NCBI GenBank assembly: GCA_020635715.1
Contig: JACJZG010000008.1
Location: forward strand, 1-64,000
Reading direction: 5' to 3'
DNA: 64,000 nucleotides
Origin: Flavobacteriales bacterium
Lineage (GTDB): Bacteria; Bacteroidota; Bacteroidia; Flavobacteriales_F; PHOS-HE28
Shown one piece after another: positions 34,938 through 42,201 of this stretch. The position numbers and the translations under genes were made by a program. Positions within the stretch are counted from its first letter, which is position 1. Each line of letters starts with the position of its first letter. The notes under the pieces are model-generated. The model did no database searches and had not been told where the DNA came from. It saw only the letters and a list, made by a program, of their open reading frames with translations.

Positions 34938-35795
34938 TTAGTTGAGTTCCATCGGTACGTCCATCAACAGGATGCGCGCACCGTTCACACCGATGGTGAT
35001 GGCCAGCTCGTCCACGTCCCAAACGCCGAGCCCATCGCGTTGGACCAAGACTTGTCCGTTGATCGTGGCGTCGCCCTCGATGATGAAGGCGTAGACACCG
35101 TTTCCTTTCCGCTTCACACGATACTTCACTTCTCGTCCGGCATCGAAGCGGCCGAGGTGGAACCAGGCATCCTGGTGTACCCATACACCTGCATCATCCG
35201 GGTCGGGAGATAGAACCTGTTGGAAGGCGTTCTCACCAGCGGTACCGTCCAGGGTCATCTGCGCGTAGCGCGGTTCCACGTTGCGGGTGCGGGGGAACAT
35301 CCAGATCTGCAAAAGGCGTAGCTCCTGGTCGCGCAGGTGGTTGATCTCGCTGTGCGTGATGCCCGTGCCGGCGCTCATGACCTGCACCTCCCCGGCGCTC
35401 ACCGTTCCGCTGTTGCCCATGCTGTCCTTGTGGGCCACGGTTCCTGAAAGCGGTATGGTGACGATCTCCATGTTATCGTGCGGATGGGTGCTGAACCCGC
35501 GTCCGGCGGCGACAACGTCGTCGTTCAACACGCGGAGCACCCCGAAATGCATGCGCTCGGGATCGTAGTAGTTCGCGAAACTGAAGGTGTGGCGCGCGTT
35601 CAGCCAGCCGTGGTCGGCGTGGCCCCGCGTCGCAGCTTTGTGCAGGACCATGTTCTTCATGATGTATGCGTTCTCTGTTGGTAGATGTTCGAAGCCGACC
35701 ACCTCCGGTTCCTTCGGGTCGCCGGCCAGTGCGCCACCAGTGGCCAGTGCCGTTCCACCCAGGATGCTGTTGCGGAGGAAGGTCTTTCTGTTCAT
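34938..35795 (-). CDS. Pirin family protein with export signal
   Basis: From ATG 35795 the 285-residue product begins MNRKTFLRNSILGGTALATG, which looks like a Tat-type or related signal with a charged start and a hydrophobic Ala/Gly core. The pirin bicupin follows: HPHDNMEIVTIPLSG with the His/His/Glu iron ligands in the first cupin, GTGITHSEINH, and a second, degenerate cupin. Pirins bind Fe and some are quercetinases; most are cytoplasmic, so export would be unusual. In-frame codons further upstream are not supported because the promoter-like box lies at 35803-35810. Confidence 0.85.
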   Translation of the reverse strand: MNRKTFLRNSILGGTALATGGALAGDPKEPEVVGFEHLPTENAYIMKNMVLHKAATRGHADHGWLNARHTFSFANYYDPERMHFGVLRVLNDDVVAAGRGFSTHPHDNMEIVTIPLSGTVAHKDSMGNSGTVSAGEVQVMSAGTGITHSEINHLRDQELRLLQIWMFPRTRNVEPRYAQMTLDGTAGENAFQQVLSPDPDDAGVWVHQDAWFHLGRFDAGREVKYRVKRKGNGVYAFIIEGDATINGQVLVQRDGLGVWDVDELAITIGVNGARILLMDVPMELN

Positions 35796-35802
35796 CACGA
35801 TG

Positions 35803-35810
35803 CAAATATA
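35803..35810 (-). promoter_or_regulatory. Consensus -7 promoter box (TATATTTG) of the pirin gene
   Basis: TATATTTG on the minus strand is a full match to TAnnTTTG and ends 7 nt before the ATG at 35795; AT-rich sequence (TTTATTTTCC) lies upstream around the -33 region. Transcription would begin at or within a base or two of the start codon. Confidence 0.65.
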
Positions 35811-36034
35811 TACCATGGAAAATAAATACATGGATAGGAAATGTCCTTCCTTGGTATCCCACGGTCTTGGATACGACCGTTCCTTTGGGCGGACCGACCG
35901 TTCCCGGCTTGGGCGTATGGATGGTACGAAGTGCGTGGACCATAGCGTTAGCATTGCCGCCCCTTGATCGCCATGTAGTACCGCGGAGGTTGCCACTTAA
36001 CCTGCCGGTCACATGGTCCGAGAGCGATACTTGC
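35811..36034. other. Divergent region between pirin and exbB
   Basis: The gap between the pirin start and the exbB start is 319 bp. Apart from the two promoter boxes it holds a short dyad (ACGGTC / GACCGT, near 35861-35881) and a 51-codon plus-strand frame from 35815 that looks non-coding. Nothing else is recognised. Confidence 0.4.
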
Positions 36035-36042
36035 TATGTTTG
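36035..36042 (+). promoter_or_regulatory. Consensus -7 promoter box (TATGTTTG) of the Ton cluster
   Basis: TATGTTTG is a full match to TAnnTTTG, 72 bp before the exbB ATG, giving a leader of about 65 nt. No obvious -33 TTTG is seen. Confidence 0.55.
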
Positions 36043-36114
36043 ACCCCCGCCGAAGTCACAGCTGACCGGCAACCCCAACAACGCTAACAACAACCTCACC
36101 TTAAGACGACCCCA

Positions 36115-36927
36115 ATGAGCAACGTGAAGAGCGGGAAAGCGAACTCCCTGTTCGTGGCCATCGTGTTCCCCTTGGTGCTGATCATCAGCGTGTCCTTCTA
36201 CATGTTCGTACTCGGAGATCCGGCGAACTTCCAGAACAACGACCCGATACATGGGCACCCGATCGAGGCCAATCCAGGCAAGCTGTACGGAACCATCTAC
36301 AAGGGTGGTTTCATCGTACCCATCCTGATCAGCATCAACCTGGTGGTGCTCATCTTCTCGGTGGAGCGCTTCATCACCCTCGGTCGTGCGAAAGGCAAGG
36401 GTCGTATCGACGAGTTCATCGTGAACGTGCGCCAGCACCTGGCCAACGACGATGTGGACAAGGCCGTTACGGTATGTGACGAGCAGCAGGGTTCCGTGGC
36501 CAGCGTGATGCGCAGCGGCCTGGAACGCTACAAGACCGTGCTGTACGATGCCACGCATGACAAGGAGACCCGCCTGCTGGCCGTGAAGCAGGAGCTGGAG
36601 GAGGCGACCGCCCTGGAGCTGCCCATGCTCAGCAAGAACATGGTGATCCTCTCCACCTGCGCCAGCATCTCCACCCTCGTCGGTCTGATCGGTACCGTGT
36701 TGGGTATGATCCGGGCGTTCAGCGCGCTGGCCACCTCCGGCACGCCTGACGCCACCGCCCTGTCCACCGGTATCTCCGAGGCGCTCATCAACACCGCGCT
36801 CGGTATCACCGGCTCGACCCTGGCCATCATCTTCTTCAACTACTTCAGCAACCGCATCGACGCCATCACCCACGGTATCGATGAGGCGGGCTTCAGCGTG
36901 AGCCAGACCCTGGCGAACAGGAAGTAA
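36115..36927 (+). CDS. exbB: MotA/TolQ/ExbB proton channel protein
   Basis: The 270-residue inner-membrane protein has three hydrophobic segments: one near the N-terminus (LFVAIVFPLVLIISVSFYMF), one at about 63-82 (GGFIVPILISINLVVLIFSV) and a C-terminal pair with GLIGTVLGMIRAFSALATSG and a late NTALGITGSTLAIIFFNYF. It forms the pentameric channel that, with ExbD, uses proton motive force to drive TonB. It heads a plus-strand unit exbB, exbD, exbD, tonB. An extra N-terminal helix and a short periplasmic insert are usual in Bacteroidota. Confidence 0.92.
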   Translation: MSNVKSGKANSLFVAIVFPLVLIISVSFYMFVLGDPANFQNNDPIHGHPIEANPGKLYGTIYKGGFIVPILISINLVVLIFSVERFITLGRAKGKGRIDEFIVNVRQHLANDDVDKAVTVCDEQQGSVASVMRSGLERYKTVLYDATHDKETRLLAVKQELEEATALELPMLSKNMVILSTCASISTLVGLIGTVLGMIRAFSALATSGTPDATALSTGISEALINTALGITGSTLAIIFFNYFSNRIDAITHGIDEAGFSVSQTLANRK

Positions 36928-36944
36928 GGTCCGGATGATGCACC

Positions 36945-36964
36945 GGGCGATGCATGCATCGCCC
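36945..36964 (+). promoter_or_regulatory. Perfect 20-bp palindrome between exbB and exbD
   Basis: GGGCGATGCATGCATCGCCC is fully self-complementary; in RNA it makes an 8-bp stem with a CATG loop. It sits in the 51-bp exbB-exbD gap with no U-run. It could set 3' stability or partial termination so that ExbB is made in excess of ExbD. Confidence 0.55.
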
Positions 36965-36978
36965 AAACAAGAAGCCGC

Positions 36979-37608
36979 ATGTCAAAGATCAAGATGCCGA
37001 AGAGCAGTCCGAACCTGGACATGACTCCGATGGTGGACCTTGCCTTCCTGTTGGTGACCTTCTTCATGCTCACCGCCCAGTTCCGTCCGGAAGAGGCGGT
37101 CGCGGTGGACACGCCTTCGTCCATGTCCCAGTCGCCGATCCCGATGACCAACATGATGACCATCGTGGTGGACACCGCCGGCAAGGTCTTCTGGGACTTC
37201 ACCGACAAGGGTGTCCGCATCGCGGTGCTGGAGGAGCTGGGCAAGCGCGTGAACTACGAACCCACCCAGGAGGAGAAGATCAAGTTCGTGAACGCTGGTC
37301 CCATCGGTGTGCCCATCCAGGACCTCAAGGCGCTGCTGGCGCTGGAGACCGGGTCGGAGCGCAAGGACTTCATGGCCCGCCATGAGGGGATCCCGGTGGA
37401 CAGCACCAACAACCAGCTGCGCGACTGGATCATGACCACCCGCAACATCTTCTGGCAGGATGCCGGGCAGAATCCCATCGTGGCCCTGAAGGCCGATGGC
37501 AATACCAACTATAGCCGCGTGGCCGAGGTGATCCGCACCTTCCAGTCACCGGGGATCATGATCAGCAAGTTCAAGATGATCACCGACCTCGAGGCGTCGA
37601 GGATGTGA
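36979..37608 (+). CDS. exbD: ExbD/TolR family protein, first copy
   Basis: The 209-residue product has a short cytoplasmic start, the membrane helix with its proton-relay Asp (LDMTPMVDLAFLLVTFFML) and a periplasmic domain longer than the usual 140-residue ExbD. It works with ExbB and TonB. A second, diverged copy follows after 71 bp, a doubled arrangement common in Bacteroidota. Confidence 0.9.
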   Translation: MSKIKMPKSSPNLDMTPMVDLAFLLVTFFMLTAQFRPEEAVAVDTPSSMSQSPIPMTNMMTIVVDTAGKVFWDFTDKGVRIAVLEELGKRVNYEPTQEEKIKFVNAGPIGVPIQDLKALLALETGSERKDFMARHEGIPVDSTNNQLRDWIMTTRNIFWQDAGQNPIVALKADGNTNYSRVAEVIRTFQSPGIMISKFKMITDLEASRM

Positions 37609-37679
37609 GGAACCCGATCGAACCTCCGCAACGCTGACGTGTACGGCGATGTCGGAGGGTCGAAAAAAAGAGATACACC

Positions 37680-38321
37680 ATGGCACAAGTACCCGAAGGT
37701 GGTGGTGATGGCGGAGGAAAAGGGAAGAAGCGCGCGAAGAAGGGCAATACCCACATCGACATGACGCCGATGGTGGATCTGGCCTTCCTGCTGCTCACCT
37801 TCTTCATTCTGACCACCACCATGTACAAGCCGAGCTCGTTGCAGATGACCTATCCGGTGCCCCCGGATCCCAACGACCCGGCTCCGCCCCCGACCCAGCT
37901 CAGCAACGCCATCACCCTGCTGCTCACCAAGAACGACCAGATCTACTACTACATGGGTGAGTTCCGGGCGGAAGCCACCGAGAAGGGACCACCGACCACC
38001 TTGGAGCATACCGACTTCAGCAAGGTGCAGAAGCTGCTCGTGGAGAACAACAAGCAGACCATCGCCCAGTTGAACGACCTCGCTCGTCAATACAACGAGA
38101 AGAAGATCGACGAGGACCAGTATAACGAGAAGCGCAAGGCCATCAAGGGCGACAAGAACAACCTGAAGGCCATCATCAAGACGGACGAGGAGGCCAAGTA
38201 CCGCAACATGATCGACATGGTGGATGAGATGGACATCAGCGGTATCGGTTCCTATGGCGTGCTCGACAAGCTGAAGCCCGAGGAACAGGCCTTGTTGGAC
38301 GCCGAAAAAGCCAAGCTCTGA
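37680..38321 (+). CDS. ExbD/TolR family protein, second copy
   Basis: The 213-residue product starts with a Gly/Lys-rich leader (GGGDGGGKGKKRAKKGN), then the helix HIDMTPMVDLAFLLLTFFIL with the conserved Asp, and a periplasmic part with a predicted coiled, charged stretch (KVQKLLVENNKQTIAQLNDL and on). The extended charged helix differs from copy one, so the two ExbDs may form a heterodimer. The gene lies 3 bp ahead of tonB. A dyad (CCTCCG / CGGAGG, 37623-37658) followed by A-run lies in the leader before it. Confidence 0.88.
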   Translation: MAQVPEGGGDGGGKGKKRAKKGNTHIDMTPMVDLAFLLLTFFILTTTMYKPSSLQMTYPVPPDPNDPAPPPTQLSNAITLLLTKNDQIYYYMGEFRAEATEKGPPTTLEHTDFSKVQKLLVENNKQTIAQLNDLARQYNEKKIDEDQYNEKRKAIKGDKNNLKAIIKTDEEAKYRNMIDMVDEMDISGIGSYGVLDKLKPEEQALLDAEKAKL

Positions 38322-38324
38322 GCC

Positions 38325-39158
38325 ATGGAATACCTGATCTTCATAGGGATCCTGCTCGCACTGTCCATCGCCATGGCCATGGACATGAGCTGGAACAACG
38401 TGCTCACCAACGCACGCAACGAGATGGTCTTCGCCGACCGTCACCGCGACTATGGTGCCTTCGTGCTGCGGCGCGACTATACCAAGCGATTGATCCTGGC
38501 CGTGATCGGTTCGGTGCTCGCCTTCGGCCTGGCCGTGGGTCTGCCCAAGATCATCGCCGCGATGAGCGGTGAGGAGGAGGTGGCCGAGGTGAAGAAGATC
38601 GTGGACGTGAACCTCGATCTCTTCGAAGAGGAGAAGAAGGAGGAACCACCGCCCCCGCCCGTGGAACCGCCGCCGCCGGTGAAGATCGAGAGCGTGCAGT
38701 TCACCCAGCTCGAGGCCGTGGACGAACCGGTGGAGGAACCACCGCCCACGCAGGAGACCCTTACCGAGACCAACGCCGGCACCACCACCCAGGAAGGGGA
38801 GAAGATCGACGAACCGCCGCCCCCCGTTGAAGAGGCCGAGCCGCAGATCTTCACCATCGTGGAGGAGATGCCCTCCTTCCCCGGAGGCGAAGCCGAACTA
38901 TTCAAGTACCTCGGCAAGAACGTGAAGTATCCGCCCATGGCGCAGGATGCAGGGATCACCGGGGTGGTGTACATGACCTTTGTGGTGGATGAGCACGGCA
39001 AGGTGAAGGACCCCAAGGTGCTGCGTGGCATCGGTGGCGGTTGCGATGAAGAGGCCATCCGCGTGGTGAAGGCCATGCCTGCCTGGGAGCCGGGCAAGCA
39101 ACGCGGGAAACCGGTACGGGTGCAGTACAACCTCCCCATCCGCTTCACGCTGAAGTGA
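38325..39158 (+). CDS. tonB: Energy transducer TonB
   Basis: The 277-residue protein has a cytoplasmic N-terminal stretch with one helix at about 50-72 (LILAVIGSVLAFGLAVGLPKI), a Pro/Glu-rich periplasmic spacer (EEPPPPPVEPPPPVKIE, then more proline clusters), and a C-terminal TonB domain (YPPMAQDAGITGVVYMTFVV through GGGCDEEAIRVVKAMPAWEPG). It carries energy from ExbB/ExbD to outer-membrane receptors, including SusC-type ones. A strong terminator follows. Confidence 0.93.
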   Translation: MEYLIFIGILLALSIAMAMDMSWNNVLTNARNEMVFADRHRDYGAFVLRRDYTKRLILAVIGSVLAFGLAVGLPKIIAAMSGEEEVAEVKKIVDVNLDLFEEEKKEEPPPPPVEPPPPVKIESVQFTQLEAVDEPVEEPPPTQETLTETNAGTTTQEGEKIDEPPPPVEEAEPQIFTIVEEMPSFPGGEAELFKYLGKNVKYPPMAQDAGITGVVYMTFVVDEHGKVKDPKVLRGIGGGCDEEAIRVVKAMPAWEPGKQRGKPVRVQYNLPIRFTLK

Positions 39159-39165
39159 TCGAACA

Positions 39166-39200
39166 GAAGAGCGGCGGGAGCGCCGCTCTTCTTCTTTTCC
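39166..39200 (+). terminator. Rho-independent terminator behind tonB
   Basis: A perfect 11-bp stem (GAAGAGCGGCG 39166-39176 with CGCCGCTCTTC 39181-39191) with a GGAG loop is followed by TTCTTTTCC. It starts 8 bp behind the tonB stop and probably separates the exbB-tonB unit from the next genes. Confidence 0.8.
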
Positions 39201-39207
39201 CCCCGTC

Positions 39208-39414
39208 ATGTCCGTCGGTAGCGCATCCCGTTTGTTCATGTCCGCGTTCTACACGCTCGCGGGCCTGGCCCTACTGTTCACCGATGTCCTTGCTGATACG
39301 ATCACGACCTATCGCATGCTCATCGGAGGGGTGCTGGTGGGCTACGGGGTGTTGCGCTTCGTACTGTGGAAACAATGGAAGGACAGGCACGACCGACCAG
39401 AAGGCCGACCATGA
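39208..39414 (+). CDS. Small two-span membrane protein (68 aa)
   Basis: The product has two hydrophobic helices (about 8-25 and 37-54) joined by DTITTYR, then a basic tail (WKQWKDRHDR). Its stop overlaps the start of the PstS-like gene (ATGA), which implies coupled translation. The same arrangement between tonB and a PstS-like gene is typical of the phylum; function unknown. Confidence 0.7.
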   Translation: MSVGSASRLFMSAFYTLAGLALLFTDVLADTITTYRMLIGGVLVGYGVLRFVLWKQWKDRHDRPEGRP

Positions 39415-40292
39415 GGACCGGGGCGATCATCGCAGCGACCATGCTGATGGCCTGTCAGGGCAAAGCACCGGACCCGCAACGGGATGATGTGCCCACGAAG
39501 GGTGACATCCTTATCGTGGCCGATCAAGATCTCGAGCGGATCATCGAGGCGGAACGCTTCGTCTTCGAGAGCATCTATGCGGAAGCCACGGTAAGGGTGC
39601 GCTATCTGCCGGAGACGGAGTTGCGCCAGGCGATGCGCAGTGACTCGGTCCGCGTTGTGTTCACAGCCACCCTGCCCGGGGCCGAGGAGGTCGATTTCTT
39701 CCGGTCACGCAACCTCTATCCCGATGATGTGCCTGTCCTCACCGATGCCATCGCGGTGATCCGTGCGGCAGGGGCGATGGACAAAGCGATCAGCGTGGCG
39801 GATATCAGGGCGGCTTTGACCGGGGATGGTACGGTCAAGGTGCTGGTGGAGGATGCACGTGGCGGTATTGTCCGAACGGTGATCGATTCCGTGCTGGGCG
39901 GGCAGGCCGAGGCCTTGCGCAACATGGCCGTGGTGCTCGGTCTTGACAGCCTCATCCACCGGCTCAACGCCACCCCAGAGGCGATCGGCCTCATCTCCTT
40001 CGCCCGCATCAGCGACCTGGACGACCCCGCATGCCGTGCGTTGCGCGAACGGGTCACGCTGTGTGCGGTGGCCGGGTCAGAAGGGCCCATCATCCCGAAC
40101 CAATCGACCTTGGCGGATGGCCAGTACCCGCTGAGGCGCAAGCTCTACGCCGTGCTGAAGGAGGGGAAGACCGGGCTTGGCACCGGTTTTGTTTCCTTTG
40201 TGGCCGGCCATAAAGGCCAGCGCATCATCCTCAAATCCGGCCTTGCGCCGCAGACCGTGCCCGGTCGGGAGGTGGAGCTGGTGACGAACTAA
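39411..40292 (+). CDS. PstS-like substrate-binding lipoprotein
   Basis: From ATG 39411 the 293-residue product has a lipoprotein signal with the Cys in MLMACQG. The fold resembles phosphate-binding type II periplasmic proteins (DILIVADQDLERIIEAERFV and the end region with FVAGHKGQRIILKSGL). In Bacteroidota such proteins sit next to the exbBD-tonB block and a TPR gene, suggesting a role in that machinery rather than in phosphate uptake; no pstCAB genes are near. The start overlaps the 68-aa gene stop; the TPR gene follows after 4 bp. Confidence 0.8.
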   Translation: MRTGAIIAATMLMACQGKAPDPQRDDVPTKGDILIVADQDLERIIEAERFVFESIYAEATVRVRYLPETELRQAMRSDSVRVVFTATLPGAEEVDFFRSRNLYPDDVPVLTDAIAVIRAAGAMDKAISVADIRAALTGDGTVKVLVEDARGGIVRTVIDSVLGGQAEALRNMAVVLGLDSLIHRLNATPEAIGLISFARISDLDDPACRALRERVTLCAVAGSEGPIIPNQSTLADGQYPLRRKLYAVLKEGKTGLGTGFVSFVAGHKGQRIILKSGLAPQTVPGREVELVTN

Positions 40293-40296
40293 GAAC

Positions 40297-42120
40297 ATGA
40301 AGCAGCATTTCCTTCGTAATGTGTTGATGATCACGGTGTTCACCGCGAGCATCGCCACCCACGCCCAGACCATCGCCGAAGGCATCGCCCTCACCGAGAG
40401 CGAACGCTTCGAGAAGGCGGCGACCACCTTCCGCAGTTTGCTCTCCGCCAGCCCCACGGACGGTGAGGCCTGGTTCTACCTCGGCGAGAACTACTTCGAG
40501 AACGAACGCGAGGATTCCGCCGCCTACTGCTACAACAAGGGCGTGGAGGTGAATCCGCGCCAGCCGCTCAACCACGCCGGTCAGGGCAAGGTGCTCTGGG
40601 TGAAGGGCCAGCAGGCGCAGGCCATCGCCAAGTTCGACGAGGCGATCAGCATTGCCACGGACAAGGCCAACAAGTTCCCGAAGAAGCTCCAGGCCCAGAC
40701 CCAACGTGAGGTGGCCGAGGGTTATGCCAGCGGCAACACCAAGGACCTGTCGAAGGCCATGGCCGCCGTGGACGCCGCCATCGCCCTGGACCCGACCGAT
40801 CCCGAAGCCCTCATCCTGAAGGGTGACATCCTCTGGGAACAGAACCCCACCGATGCCTCCCAGCCCATCAGCTTTTACAAGAAGGCCTCGGACCTGCGCA
40901 CCACCAGCGCCAAGCCGGTCTCGCGTCGCGGCCTGGTCTATCGTCGTGCCCAGAACTACGACGCTGCCATCGCGGAGTACGACAAGGCCATCGGCATCGA
41001 GCCGGGCTTCGCCCCCGCGTATCGCGGCCGTGCGGAAGCCTACTTCGGAAAGCGCGACTTCCAGAAGGCCAAGGCTGACTACGATGAGTACCTCAAGCTC
41101 AACTCCGGCAGCCAGAGCGCCATGGTGCGTTACGCCCAGTTCCTATACCTCGTGCAGGAGTACAAGCAATCGCTCGACCTGATCGGGAAACTGGAACAGG
41201 CCGGCGTGGACAACAACACCTTGCTGCGGATCAAGGGTTACGATCAGGTGGAACTGAAGGACTCGGTGAACGCGATGACCACCCTCGATGCGTACTTCGC
41301 GAAGCAGCCGCAGGAAAAGGTGGTGCCCAGCGATCTGCAGTACTACGGCCGTGCGGTGGCCCTGCTCGGCAACGACAGTTTGGCCGGTGAGAAGATCATG
41401 GCCGCGGCCTCCATGCCGAACGCCGATTCCGACCTGTACATGGAGGCGGGTTCCTACTTCCAGAAGGCCAAGCGCTTCGACCGTGCGGTGGCGGCCTACC
41501 AGGCCAAGACCAACTCGAGCAAGGTGGCCGTGAACGATTGGTACTACCTCGGAAGCGCGGCACAACGGGCAGGGGAGTACGAGGTGGCCGACATGGCTTG
41601 GTCCAAATACATTGAGAAACAGCCGACGATCTACCAGGGCCACCTCGGCCGCGCCCGTGCCCAGGTGGGCATGGATCCGGACAAGACCACCTGGCAGGCG
41701 AAGCCCTTCTTCGAGGATGCATTGCGCAACATGAAGCCGGAGGACATGGCAAAGTCCCCCAGAGATGCTGAAGAGGCGATGTTCTACTTGGGGTTCTACA
41801 ACTTTTACTCGACGAAGGACTTGTCTGCGGCGAAGTGCTGGTTCGAGAAAGTGAAGGCAGTGAATGCTGGAACTCCAAATACGAAGGTTGCTTCAGACAT
41901 GCTGTTGAGTAAGGAACTCAAGGACATCTCTCCTAAGGGTTGTGGTTATGTCACCATCGGCATGACCAAGGAGGAGGTTGTAAAGACCTACGGCGAACCA
42001 GATCAACGGAACAGCACCACTACTGTTGCGGGAACAGACGAACAGTGGGTTTATTCATCTCGTGGTGAATACATCTACTTCTCCGGTGCGACCGTCAAGG
42101 CCATCCAAGCCGGTAAGTGA
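40297..42120 (+). CDS. TPR protein with BamE/SmpA-like C-terminal end
   Basis: The 607-residue product has a signal peptide (MLMITVFTASIATHA-like start, cleavage near THAQ), then about ten tetratricopeptide-like helix pairs (for example AWFYLGENYFENEREDSAAY). From about residue 550 it carries a short SmpA/OmlA-like motif (IGMTKEEVVKTYGEPDQRN) and ends EQWVYSSRGEYIYFSGATV. From about 41740 on, codons become clearly less GC-rich than before, so the C-terminal part may have a separate origin. A terminator follows. Confidence 0.82.
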   Translation: MKQHFLRNVLMITVFTASIATHAQTIAEGIALTESERFEKAATTFRSLLSASPTDGEAWFYLGENYFENEREDSAAYCYNKGVEVNPRQPLNHAGQGKVLWVKGQQAQAIAKFDEAISIATDKANKFPKKLQAQTQREVAEGYASGNTKDLSKAMAAVDAAIALDPTDPEALILKGDILWEQNPTDASQPISFYKKASDLRTTSAKPVSRRGLVYRRAQNYDAAIAEYDKAIGIEPGFAPAYRGRAEAYFGKRDFQKAKADYDEYLKLNSGSQSAMVRYAQFLYLVQEYKQSLDLIGKLEQAGVDNNTLLRIKGYDQVELKDSVNAMTTLDAYFAKQPQEKVVPSDLQYYGRAVALLGNDSLAGEKIMAAASMPNADSDLYMEAGSYFQKAKRFDRAVAAYQAKTNSSKVAVNDWYYLGSAAQRAGEYEVADMAWSKYIEKQPTIYQGHLGRARAQVGMDPDKTTWQAKPFFEDALRNMKPEDMAKSPRDAEEAMFYLGFYNFYSTKDLSAAKCWFEKVKAVNAGTPNTKVASDMLLSKELKDISPKGCGYVTIGMTKEEVVKTYGEPDQRNSTTTVAGTDEQWVYSSRGEYIYFSGATVKAIQAGK

Positions 42121-42141
42121 AGAACTCGAACCAGTGAACTT

Positions 42142-42172
42142 GAAAGGGACTTAGGTCCCTTTCTTGATTTAT
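42142..42172 (+). terminator. Rho-independent terminator behind the TPR gene
   Basis: A perfect 9-bp stem (GAAAGGGAC 42142-42150 with GTCCCTTTC 42155-42163) with a TTAG loop is followed by TTGATTTATT. It starts 22 bp behind the TPR stop. Confidence 0.75.
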
Positions 42173-42188
42173 TAGAGGGACATCCGCT

Positions 42189-42196
42189 TACATTCG
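42189..42196 (+). promoter_or_regulatory. Putative -7 promoter box (TACATTCG) of the permease gene
   Basis: TACATTCG, one base off TAnnTTTG, ends 5 nt before the ATG at 42202, just behind the TPR terminator. This spacing implies a leaderless or near-leaderless transcript. Confidence 0.4.
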
Positions 42197-42201
42197 GCGC
42201 G

